Assembly: GCA_938003715.1 (NCBI GenBank) | Contig: CALKYK010000162.1 | Location: 1-10,669 of the forward strand | From: an uncultured Gammaproteobacteria bacterium | Lineage (GTDB): Bacteria; Pseudomonadota; Gammaproteobacteria; Steroidobacterales; Woeseiaceae | DNA length: 10,669 nucleotides | Direction: 5' to 3' | Shown here: positions 1-7,361 of the stretch, one piece after another | Layout: every line of letters begins with the position of its first letter | Position numbering within the stretch: position 1 is the first letter of the stretch | The notes under the pieces: generated by a model | Database searches by the model: none | Seen by the model: only the letters and a program-made list of their open reading frames with translations | Told to the model about the DNA's origin: nothing | Program-made: the position numbers and the translations under genes

Positions 1-767
1 GGGATGGCTTTGCGCGAGTCTTCGGCGCGCAGTGCTTCGGGCGGAATATCCTCCGCCAGCAAAAGCTTGATCCAGTCGAGCAGTTCCGAAGTCGACGGCT
101 TTTTCTTCAGCCCGCGCACGTCGCGAATCTTGTAGAACGCGTTGAGCGCCTCGCTGAGCAGCGCTTTTTTCAGCCCCGGGTAGTGCACCTCGACGATCTT
201 TTCCATCGTGGCCTTGTCGGGGAAGCGGATGTAGTGAAAGAAGCAGCGGCGCAGGAACGCGTCCGGCAGTTCCTTTTCGTTGTTGCTCGTGATCACAACG
301 ATCGGCCGGTGCTTCGCCTGCACGAGCTGCTTCGTTTCGTAGACGAAGAACTCCATGCGGTCGAGTTCCTGCAGCAGGTCGTTCGGGAACTCGATGTCCG
401 CCTTGTCGACTTCGTCGATCAGCAGGACCGGCTGCACGTCGGATTCGAACGCGTCCCAGATCTTGCCGCGAACGATGTAGTTCGATATGTCGTGCACGCG
501 ATCGTCACCGAGCTGCGAGTCGCGCAGCCGCGCCACCGCATCGTAGTCGTACAGACCCTGCTGCGCCTTGGTCGTCGACTTGATGTGCCACTCGTAGAGC
601 GGTCGATCGAGCGACGCTGCGATCTCGAGCGCGAGCTGGGTTTTGCCCGTGCCCGGCTCGCCCTTGATGAGTATCGGCCGTTCGAGGGTCACGGCGGCGT
701 TGACGGCCATCTTCAGGTCGTCCGTCGCGACATAGGTGCTGGTGCCTTCGAACCTGTCGTTCGGCAT
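1..767 (-). CDS. MoxR-family AAA+ ATPase (3' end cut by window edge)
   Basis: This is an AAA+ ATPase of the MoxR class (COG0714 type). These proteins are thought to act as chaperone-like ATPases that mature or activate partner complexes, usually with a von Willebrand A-domain protein. I translated the minus strand from ATG at 765-767 and found no stop before the window edge (about 255 codons). Visible motifs are Walker A GEPGTGKT (residues 36-43), Walker B VLLIDEVD (114-121), and a sensor-1 and arginine-finger stretch, ITSNNEKELPDAFLRRC. Relatives are roughly 280 residues long, so only a short C-terminal part should be missing. The start is preceded by a weak GGA and lies 73 bases after the acylase stop. 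A VWA-domain (CoxE-like) partner would be expected just beyond the left edge, which I infer from related loci and cannot see. The ATPase family is secure; the client is unknown. Confidence 0.9.
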   Translation of the reverse strand, partial: MPNDRFEGTSTYVATDDLKMAVNAAVTLERPILIKGEPGTGKTQLALEIAASLDRPLYEWHIKSTTKAQQGLYDYDAVARLRDSQLGDDRVHDISNYIVRGKIWDAFESDVQPVLLIDEVDKADIEFPNDLLQELDRMEFFVYETKQLVQAKHRPIVVITSNNEKELPDAFLRRCFFHYIRFPDKATMEKIVEVHYPGLKKALLSEALNAFYKIRDVRGLKKKPSTSELLDWIKLLLAEDIPPEALRAEDSRKAI

Positions 768-799
768 GCGATTTCCGTGGCTCAATCGTGAAGCATTCA

Positions 800-828
800 A
801 GTATCGGCGCTGCAACCGCGACGCACAA
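800..828 (-). promoter_or_regulatory. possible weak sigma70 promoter for the MoxR gene
   Basis: On the minus strand the gap before the ATPase gene contains TTGTGC (823-828), 17 bases, then GATACT (800-805). These match the -35 and -10 consensus at 3 of 6 and 4 of 6 positions. The predicted start of transcription would leave a leader of about 25-30 bases. This is weak evidence, and the gene may instead be co-transcribed with the acylase gene upstream. Confidence 0.25.
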
Positions 829-840
829 GGTGGGCCGGCA

Positions 841-3200
841 TTATGTCGAGGAATCGGCCACCAGGCTGAGCGTGTGGCGCGTCGTTCCCGGCAGGAACGG
901 CAGCGGACGGCCCTCGACCCAAGCGTCGTGCCCGGCACGATAGAAGTCGGACAGCGGGTGACCGCTCTGCCCCGCCGGCATGTGGAAATAGCCGTTTTCC
1001 TCGTCGCCCGGCGTGACGGCGAACCGTTCCGAGGCGCCGAAGGACGGGCTTTGCGCGCGCGGCATGTTCCAGTCACCGGGCAACGGATCGCTCGGCATGT
1101 CCAGCCAGCGCGCGAACATCGGCAGTCCCGCACTCAGCGGATGCCGTATGCGCGCGGCGTTGTATTCGCCCCAGCTGCGGGCTTCCAGCCCGCCGTCGAA
1201 GTGCTCCGCGTAGTGCGCGATTTTCGCATCCACGGCCCCGAGCAGGAGATCCCGCCAGCTTGCGTAGTCCGGTGCGAGCAGGTGCGGCGGCTGCTCCGTT
1301 ACCATCGACCACAGCGGTCCCTCGAACTGGTTGCTCCTGCGCAGGCGCGTCTCCTCACCGTAGCGCTCGACGACCGGGCGCATCAGCATCGCGAAGACGC
1401 GCTCGCGGACTTCCGTACGAAACTCGCGCACGAGGCGGTAGCCGGTCGACTCCGGCGTGGCGCGCGGAATCCACTCTTCGGCGAGGCGCCGATAGTTCGC
1501 ACGCTCCGGGTTTTCGTCAATCGCCGCGTCGTCGAGCGTCGACAGCAGCAGGTCGCGCCAGCGCGCGTGCAGCAGCGCGCGATCGTCGAGCTGCACGGGC
1601 AGCATGTCGGACGGTTTGAACGCGTCCCGGGCGAACAGCCCGTCGCGGATCTGCTTCGCGCGCGCGCCGAGATCGTAGCCGCCGTCGCCGATGATCTCGA
1701 GCGCGACGCCGTCGACGACCCTCGCGTTGGCGGTCCAGATCCTCGCGTCGTCGGGATTGACGACGCGCGGATAGTCCTCGGGCGGCACCCAGCCGTGCCA
1801 TCCGGCGCCGCTGCTCCAGTCGGCCGGCAGCAGCGGGTCGTAGCCGACGCGGCGGGGGATGCGCCCGGCGATCGTCCAGGCGATGTTGCCGTCCGCATCG
1901 CCGACGACGAAATTCTGCGGCGGCATGCCGATCCGGTTCGCGATATCGAGCGCCTCGTTGACCGACGACGCCGATTCCAGTTCGAGGTGGCCGATCGTCA
2001 CGGCCTCCGGATGGTGCGCGATCCAGGCGACGGCGAGCATCCGCTCCGGAGTACCAGTCCCCAGATCGTTTCCCGCACCTGCATCGTCTCTGATTTCTGG
2101 CCCCGAACCTCGATCACTTCCTCGTGCACGTCGAAGGCACGCGGGCCACCGGCGGTGGCATAGGTATCCGGTGCATCACCCGGCACGACGATCACGGCAT
2201 CGGACCAGTCGCCGTAGCTGTTCGTATTCCCCCAGGCGATACGCCCGTTGCTGCCGGCTACGAGCACCGGTGCGCCGGGCAGCGTGACGCCGTTGAGGTC
2301 GATCGGCCGGTCACCGGCAATGCGCAGTCGCGCCCGGTAGAAGACGTTCGGCGCCGTCAGTCCGAGGTGCATGTCATTGGCGACGATGGCACCGCCCGTC
2401 GTCGTCAGCGCGCCGCCCACCGCCCAGTTGTTGCTGCCCGGCAGCACGCCTTCGTCGTCGGCGATCACGTCGAGCGGCTGCGACGCCTCCGAGCGCGCGA
2501 AATCGACCACGCCGGGCGCCGGCATGATACCGGTCGTGCGCGGCTCGCCCAGGAGCGGCGCATCCCACTCGGTACCGTCCGGATAAAGCCACGCGAACAG
2601 CGTTTCCGGCAGCACGCGGTGCGCAAGTCCGCGCCTGACGTCCCGGGTCGCGCGCTCGTCGTTCAGTTCGAGAAACATCGCGTAGACGGCCAGCAGCGAA
2701 TCCTCCACCTGCCATGGCCGCGGCTGCGCGCGCAGGATGAAGTATTCGAACGGCCGGGCGCCGAGATCGTCGAGCCCGGCATTGACTCCTGCCGCGTACG
2801 CTTCGAAGACGCGACGCTCGAACTCGGAGCTGCGCTCGATGACCGCCGCGGCGCGGGCGCGAAACCGGTGCAGTCGCGTGCGCCGGTCCATCGGCAGCGC
2901 GATTGCACCGATCAGCGCGGCGAGTTCGCCGGCCGCGGTGCGCCGCGTCAGGTCCATCTGGAAGAATCGGTCCTGGCCATGCACGTAGCCGGTTGCGAAG
3001 GCGAGATCGACGCGATTTGCCGCCGTGATGGTCGGCACGCCGAAGGCATCGCGCTCGATCGTCGCGTCGGCAGCGAGGGTCGCGGTATGAATCTCGGCGT
3101 CGAGTTGCGGCAGGCTGCGGTACAGGAGGATGGCCGCGACTGCGCCGATCAGCAGCAACGCAAGTAGCAGCGTAGAGATTGTCCGCAAAACGAATCGCAC
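841..3200 (-). pseudogene. penicillin acylase family Ntn-hydrolase, frame broken once
   Basis: This is a member of the penicillin acylase family (S45 Ntn-hydrolases), which hydrolyse amide bonds, often in acyl-homoserine lactones or beta-lactams, after self-cleaving into alpha and beta chains in the periplasm. The N-terminal part (3200 to about 2060) has a hydrophobic anchor or signal at residues 7-27, the family stretch GYVHGQDRFFQMDL (71-84), and the nucleophile Ser256 in GSNNW, where the beta chain should begin. The C-terminal part (about 2057 to 841) has GMPPQNFVVGDADGNIAW and the late motif AGQSGHPLSDFYRAGHDAW. The two parts lie in different frames: after codon 381 (ETIWG) the frame must move by -1 to continue as TPERMLAVAW. 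One restored base gives about 786 residues, usual for the family. The start is GTG with AGAGGA 11 bases upstream, 37 bases after the pyk stop. The exact substrate cannot be told. As written, the gene gives a truncated, probably inactive product. Confidence 0.85.
2041..2062 (-). other. frameshift site in the acylase gene
   Basis: Upstream of this stretch homology is in one frame (the ETIWG motif) and downstream it is in another (TPERMLAVAWIAHHPEAV). The frames are joined by adding one base, or removing two. A run of four G on the coding strand (2059-2062) sits at the break and is a likely place for a lost G. I see no classical X-XXY-YYZ slippery heptamer here, so programmed slippage is unlikely. 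Confidence 0.75.
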
Positions 3201-3211
3201 CGGCGGTAAGT

Positions 3212-3217
3212 TCCTCT
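3212..3217 (-). promoter_or_regulatory. ribosome binding site for the acylase gene
   Basis: The minus strand reads AGAGGA, 11 bases before the GTG at 3198-3200. This supports the GTG as the start, since the hydrophobic N-terminal segment follows directly and no ATG is available in frame nearby. Confidence 0.5.
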
Positions 3218-3237
3218 GGCCGTGGGAAAAACGGGGC

Positions 3238-4677
3238 CTACGAGTCGTCGCTGACGCGCAGGATCTTCATCGCGTTCGTGCCGCCGGAAACGCCGCTGAG
3301 ATCGCCTTTGGTGAAGATAACCAGGTCGCCGACCTCGACCAGTTCCCGCTCCAGCATGGTGCGAAAGATCGCACGGTAGAGACGCCAGGGATCGGCCGCC
3401 TCCACCAGCTTGAACTTCACCGGGTAGACGCCGCGGTACAGCGTGACGCGGCGGCTCGTCGTGTCGTGCGGAGTGAACGCGTAGATCGGGATATCCGAAC
3501 GAATGCGCGACATCCACAGCGCCGTCGTCCCGGACTCCGTCAACGCGATGATCGCCTTGACGTTCATGTGGTTGGCCGTGTACATCACGGCCATCGCGAT
3601 CGCCTCGTCGACTTCTTCGAAGCGGTCGTCCAGGCGATGGGTCGTGCGGCCACGTGCGAGAACGTGCTTTTCGGCACCGCGGCAGACTTCCGCCATCGCC
3701 GCGACGACTGCGACCGGGTGCTTGCCAACCGCCGTTTCGCCGGACAGCATGACCGCGTCGGTACCGTCCATGACCGCGTTGGCGACGTCCGATACCTCGG
3801 CACGGGTCGGCACCGGATTGTCGATCATCGACTCCATCATCTGCGTTGCCGTAATCACGACCTTGTTCAGGTGCCTGGTCCGGCGGATGATACTTTTCTG
3901 CACACCGGTCAGCTCGGCGTAGCCCATTTCCACGCCGAGATCTCCACGTGCGACCATGATCGCATCGGCGATATCGATAATCGATTCGATCGAATCGAGC
4001 GCTTCGGTACGCTCGATCTTTGCAATTACCTTGCCTTCGCCGCCGGCGGCCCTCAGCAACTCACGGGCTTCGATGACGTCGTCCGCGCTACGAACGAACG
4101 ACACGGCGATATAGTCCATGCCAATCTCCGCCGCAAAACGGATGTCGTCGCGATCCTTGTCCGTCAGCGCAGGAGCCGACAAGCCGCCGCCCTCGCGATT
4201 GATTCCCTTGTAATTGGACAGCACACCGCCGAGTCGCACCGTGGTATGGATGCGAGTACCGTCGATGCGCACCACCTCGAGCTTCATCTGACCGTCGTTC
4301 AGCAGCAGGATGTCGCCCGGCTCGACGTCCTTGTGCAGGTCCTCGTAGGCGACGCCGACGCCGTCCGAGGTGCCCGCAACTTCGTCCAGCATCGAGTCGA
4401 GAAAAAATGCATCGCCCTCGGAGAGCGCGACGCTGTCGTGCTCGAACCGGCGGATTCGTATCTTCGGGCCCTGCAGGTCGCCGATGACGCCGATGAAGCG
4501 ACCTTTTTTTTGTGCCACGTCGGCAAGCAGGTCGAACCGCTGCTTTTGCTCTTCCTGGCTGCCGTGTGAAAAATTGAGCCTCGCGACATCGAGCCCGGCG
4601 TCCATCATTTTTTCGAGGACTCCGGCCTTGTCCGTCGATGGACCCAGCGTAGCGACAATTTTGGTGCGTCTCAGCAT
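3238..4677 (-). CDS. pyk: pyruvate kinase, PykA (type II)-like
   Basis: This is pyruvate kinase, which converts phosphoenolpyruvate and ADP to pyruvate and ATP, the last step of glycolysis in the cytoplasm. The protein has 479 residues, against 480 for E. coli PykA. The start MLRRTKIVATLGPSTD is canonical. Visible elements are ARLNFSHG (32-39, with active-site Arg33, Asn35 and Ser37), the signature VIAKIERTEAL with Lys220 and metal ligand Glu222, MVARGDLGVE with Asp246, and ITATQMMESMI followed by NPVPTRAEVSDVANAV. The stretch GYAELTGVQKSIIRR resembles PykA more than PykF, although I cannot test the allosteric type. The gene ends in TAG, and 37 bases separate it from the acylase gene, so the two may be co-transcribed. 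No Shine-Dalgarno sequence is visible; a strong extended -10 lies only 7 bases before the ATG. The frame is intact. Confidence 0.97.
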   Translation of the reverse strand: MLRRTKIVATLGPSTDKAGVLEKMMDAGLDVARLNFSHGSQEEQKQRFDLLADVAQKKGRFIGVIGDLQGPKIRIRRFEHDSVALSEGDAFFLDSMLDEVAGTSDGVGVAYEDLHKDVEPGDILLLNDGQMKLEVVRIDGTRIHTTVRLGGVLSNYKGINREGGGLSAPALTDKDRDDIRFAAEIGMDYIAVSFVRSADDVIEARELLRAAGGEGKVIAKIERTEALDSIESIIDIADAIMVARGDLGVEMGYAELTGVQKSIIRRTRHLNKVVITATQMMESMIDNPVPTRAEVSDVANAVMDGTDAVMLSGETAVGKHPVAVVAAMAEVCRGAEKHVLARGRTTHRLDDRFEEVDEAIAMAVMYTANHMNVKAIIALTESGTTALWMSRIRSDIPIYAFTPHDTTSRRVTLYRGVYPVKFKLVEAADPWRLYRAIFRTMLERELVEVGDLVIFTKGDLSGVSGGTNAMKILRVSDDS

Positions 4678-4684
4678 GGCGGCG

Positions 4685-4690
4685 ATTATT
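4685..4690 (-). promoter_or_regulatory. candidate extended -10 promoter directly before pyk
   Basis: The minus strand reads TGC followed by AATAAT (5 of 6 matches to TATAAT, with the TGn extension), then 7 bases, then the pyk ATG. Transcription would start at or next to the ATG, giving a leaderless or nearly leaderless mRNA, which fits the lack of a Shine-Dalgarno sequence. No good -35 is seen. The hexamer may be chance, since the true promoter could lie further up in 4700-4800. Confidence 0.35.
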
Positions 4691-4737
4691 GCACACCTGC
4701 AGCGGCATCTATTGCCGGCACCTCGGTACTTTCCCGA

Positions 4738-4766
4738 ATGTCACGGTCGGATAAACCCGTTATGCT
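4738..4766 (+). promoter_or_regulatory. sigma70-type promoter for the PhoX-family gene
   Basis: ATGTCA (4738-4743) and TATGCT (4761-4766) are spaced by exactly 17 bases and match the -35 and -10 consensus at 4 of 6 positions each. Transcription would start near 4773, giving a leader of about 35 bases before the GTG at 4808. I see no convincing Pho box (paired CTGTCAT repeats), so phosphate control is not supported by the sequence. Confidence 0.5.
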
Positions 4767-4790
4767 AGGGAAAGTCTTGTCTCCGACCGC

Positions 4791-4797
4791 AGAAGGA
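4791..4797 (+). promoter_or_regulatory. ribosome binding site for the PhoX-family gene
   Basis: AGAAGGA lies 10 bases before the GTG at 4808-4810. It supports this start, which places the twin-arginine motif at residues 3-8 as expected. Confidence 0.6.
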
Positions 4798-4807
4798 TTT
4801 TTCGCTG

Positions 4808-6172
4808 GTGCCGAGTCGTCGCCGTTTCCTGCAAACGCTCGCGGTTGCCGCCGCGACGCCGGCCGCATTCGGCATCGCCCGCGCCGGTAATTCCGGCTTC
4901 GGCCCACTCAAACCCGATCCCGGGGAGATTCTCGACCTGCCGGCCGGGTTCGACTACGAGGTCATATCACGCGCCGGCGAGGAGATGAACGACGGGCTGA
5001 TCACGCCGGCGCGACACGACGGCATGGCAGCATTTGCCGGGCAAAACGGCCGCGTCATTCTCGTTTGCAATCACGAAACCTATCCGTTTTCCCAAGAGTG
5101 GAGCCCGTTCGGCAGCAACCAGGAACGGCTCGGGCAGGTGCCGCGCGATCGCATATACGACGCGGGCAACGGCACGACGCCGTGCACCGGCGGCACGACG
5201 ACGATCGTCTACAACCCCGTCAGCCGGCGCCGGGAGAGCATCCACCTGAGTCTCGCCGGCACCGAGGTCAACTGCGCCGGGGGGCCGACGCCTTGGGGAA
5301 GCTGGCTGTCCTGCGAGGAAACGTTCAGCGAACCCGGCACGAGTTTCGAGTACGGGCGCGTGGTGCACCGCGAGAAAAAACACGGCTACGTTTTCGAGGT
5401 GCCCGCGACCGGCGGCCTCGCCGAGCCGGTGCCGCTGACCGCGATGGGTCGCTTCGAGCACGAAGCCGCAGCCGTCAACCCGGCAACCGGCGTTGTGTAC
5501 ATGACCGAGGATCGTCACCGCAGCCTGCTGTACCGGTTCCTGCCGGAGGTACCCGGCGAACTCCGGCGCGGCGGTCGCCTGCAGGCGCTCGCCATCGTGC
5601 GCAAACCCGGATTCGATACGCGCAACTGGAATTCGAACCTTATGGCACCGGGCGCGCGGCTCGCGACGACGTGGGTCGATCTCGACGAACCCGATGTCGA
5701 GCAGAACGATCTGCGCTTTCGCGGCTACGAAAAAGGCGCGGCCTTGTTTGCCCGGGGCGAAGGACTCTGCTACGCCGACGGGGAGCTGTTCTTTACCTGC
5801 ACGATCGGCGGCCCCGAGCGTCTCGGCCAGATCTTCAGTTACCGGCCGAGCCGCGCCGAGGCCACGCGGCGCGAGGACGCGTCACCGGGCACGCTGCGCC
5901 TGGTCGCACAGTCGACAGCCGACAGCGTGCTGCGCAATGCCGACAACGTAACGCTGAGTCCCTGGGGCGACCTGCTCGTCTGCGAGGATACGGCCGAGCA
6001 CTGCGGCCTTGTAGGGGTCCGGGCGAATGGCGAACAATATGCACTTGCGGACAACGCCTACACGAACGCGGAGCTGGCGGGCATCTGCTTCTCGCCGGAC
6101 GGCAAGGTAATGTTCGTCAACGTGCAGCAGCGCAACGTGACCCTGGCCATTACGGGCCCGTGGTCAACCTGA
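4808..6172 (+). CDS. PhoX/DUF839-family Tat-exported protein
   Basis: This 454-residue protein belongs to the PhoX (formerly DUF839) family. Characterised PhoX enzymes are periplasmic alkaline phosphatases with iron and calcium cofactors. The N-terminus has a twin-arginine signal (SRRRFL at 3-8, a hydrophobic stretch, and a likely cut after ARA at 24-26), so export in a folded state is expected. Conserved stretches are NCAGGPTPWGSWLSCEE (155-171), MGRFEHEAAAVNP (213-225), YMTEDR (231-236), DNVTLSPWGDLLVCED (379-394) and the C-terminal AELAGICFSPDGKVMFVNVQ (421-440). Classical PhoX enzymes are often 600 residues or more; this is the short form, whose substrate is less certain. It is read against the flanking glycolytic genes, diverges from pyk, and overlaps the end of pgk by 9 bases. 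Family placement is firm; phosphatase activity is inferred. Confidence 0.9.
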   Translation: MPSRRRFLQTLAVAAATPAAFGIARAGNSGFGPLKPDPGEILDLPAGFDYEVISRAGEEMNDGLITPARHDGMAAFAGQNGRVILVCNHETYPFSQEWSPFGSNQERLGQVPRDRIYDAGNGTTPCTGGTTTIVYNPVSRRRESIHLSLAGTEVNCAGGPTPWGSWLSCEETFSEPGTSFEYGRVVHREKKHGYVFEVPATGGLAEPVPLTAMGRFEHEAAAVNPATGVVYMTEDRHRSLLYRFLPEVPGELRRGGRLQALAIVRKPGFDTRNWNSNLMAPGARLATTWVDLDEPDVEQNDLRFRGYEKGAALFARGEGLCYADGELFFTCTIGGPERLGQIFSYRPSRAEATRREDASPGTLRLVAQSTADSVLRNADNVTLSPWGDLLVCEDTAEHCGLVGVRANGEQYALADNAYTNAELAGICFSPDGKVMFVNVQQRNVTLAITGPWST

Positions 6173-7339
6173 CGCCCGCGTCTCGAGAATCTCCACCGCC
6201 GGCAGTTTCTTGCCCTCTACGTATTCGAGAAAGGCCCCGCCGCCGGTGGAAATGTAGGAAATTCGATCGGCAACGCCGAACTTGTCGATCGCCGCGAGCG
6301 TGTCGCCGCCGCCGGCGATCGAAAATGCATCGCTTGCCGCAATCGCTTTCGCGACCGTGCGAGTGCCGGCGCTGAACGCGTCGAATTCGAACACGCCGAG
6401 CGGACCGTTCCAGATGATCGTGCCGGCATCCTTCAGCGCGGCGGCGAAGCGGCGCGCCGTTTCCGGCCCGATGTCGAGAATCAGCTCGTCGTCGCCGACT
6501 TCGCCGACCAATCGGGTCGTCGCCTTTGCCGTCGCGGAAAACTCGTCGCCCACGACCACGTCCACCGGAACGGGGACCGTCGCACGGCCGTCGCCGGCAG
6601 CGCCGAGGCGGCGGGCGATGTCGAGCATGTCCTTCTCGTACAGGGATTTCCCGACGGCGTGTCCGGCCGCGGCAATGAACGTATTCGCAATGCCGCCGCC
6701 GACGATCAGCTGGTCCACCTTGCCGGCCAGCGCCTCCAGTACGGTCAGCTTCGTCGAGACCTTCGAGCCGCCGACGATTGCGATCATCGGCCGCGACGGT
6801 TCGTGCAGCGCTTTCTGCAGCGCATCGAGCTCCCCGGTCAGAAGCGGGCCGGCACAGGCAACCGGCGCGAACCGGGCCACGCCGTAAGTACTCGACTGGG
6901 CGCGGTGCGCCGTGCCGAACGCGTCCATCACGAACACGTCGCACAGCGCGGCCATGCGCTTCGACAGCGCGTCGTCCCAACGGCCTTCACCGTCGAGGAA
7001 GCGTACGGTTTCGAGCAGCAACAGCACACCCGCCCCGACCTACACGCCGTCGATCCACTCGCGAACCAGGGGCACGTCGCGACCGAGGAGGCCGGTGAGC
7101 GCCGTGGCTACCGGTTCCAGAGAGTACCGCGGGTCCGGCTGCCCTTCCTCGGGCCGGCCGAGGTGCGACATCAGCATCACCGCGGCCCCGGCGTCAAGCG
7201 CCTGCCGGATTGTCGGCAGTGCGGCGCGAATGCGTACGTCGCTGGTCACAACGCCGCCCTCGACCGGTACGTTGAGGTCTTCGCGGATGAGCACCCGCTT
7301 GCCGCGGAGCTCGAGATCCGCCATGCGTACGACGCTCAC
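6164..7339 (-). pseudogene. pgk: phosphoglycerate kinase with an in-frame TAG at codon 100
   Basis: Phosphoglycerate kinase transfers phosphate from 1,3-bisphosphoglycerate to ADP in glycolysis. Read from GTG at 7339, the protein starts MSVVRMADLEL, matching the E. coli start MSVIKMTDLDL; ATG at 7324 is the alternative. Conserved parts are the signature VLIREDLNVPV, RIRA (37-40), SHLGRP, then after the stop DAFGTAHRAQSS (139-150), GGSKVSTK (190-197) and the nucleotide loop AGGGDTLAAID near the end. Codon 100 is TAG (7040-7042), between REWIDGV and VGAGVLLLLETVRF, in the same frame. Reading through gives 391 residues, against 387 in E. coli. Many homologues have Asp or Glu at this point, and GAG to TAG is a single change. 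A GTG at 7025-7027 could restart the second part, but a split Pgk is not expected to work. The gene lies 22 bases after gap and ends in TGA, overlapping the PhoX gene. Confidence 0.88.
7040..7042 (-). other. premature amber codon in pgk
   Basis: The minus strand reads GTG TAG GTC here, in frame with both parts of pgk. TAG ends the pyk gene (3238-3240) and the gap gene (7362-7364), so it is a normal stop codon in this genome. Sequence similarity to Pgk resumes within a few codons, with no insertion or loss. Confidence 0.9.
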
Positions 7340-7361
7340 GATGGCTTCGGTCCGGGCGCGA

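Noticed and set aside
2041..2062. Programmed ribosomal frameshifting in the acylase gene
   Set aside because: No standard slippery heptamer or clear downstream stem is visible, and this family is not known to use frameshifting.
736..2163. Long plus-strand open frame opposite the acylase gene
   Set aside because: It is Arg-rich, low-complexity translation with no domain, and the minus strand carries conserved acylase motifs throughout.
3130..4569. 479-codon plus-strand open frame opposite pyk
   Set aside because: It is a shadow of pyruvate kinase; the sense protein matches the family from end to end.
7040..7042. TAG reassigned to an amino acid in this organism
   Set aside because: TAG terminates both pyk and gap at the expected protein ends in the same window.
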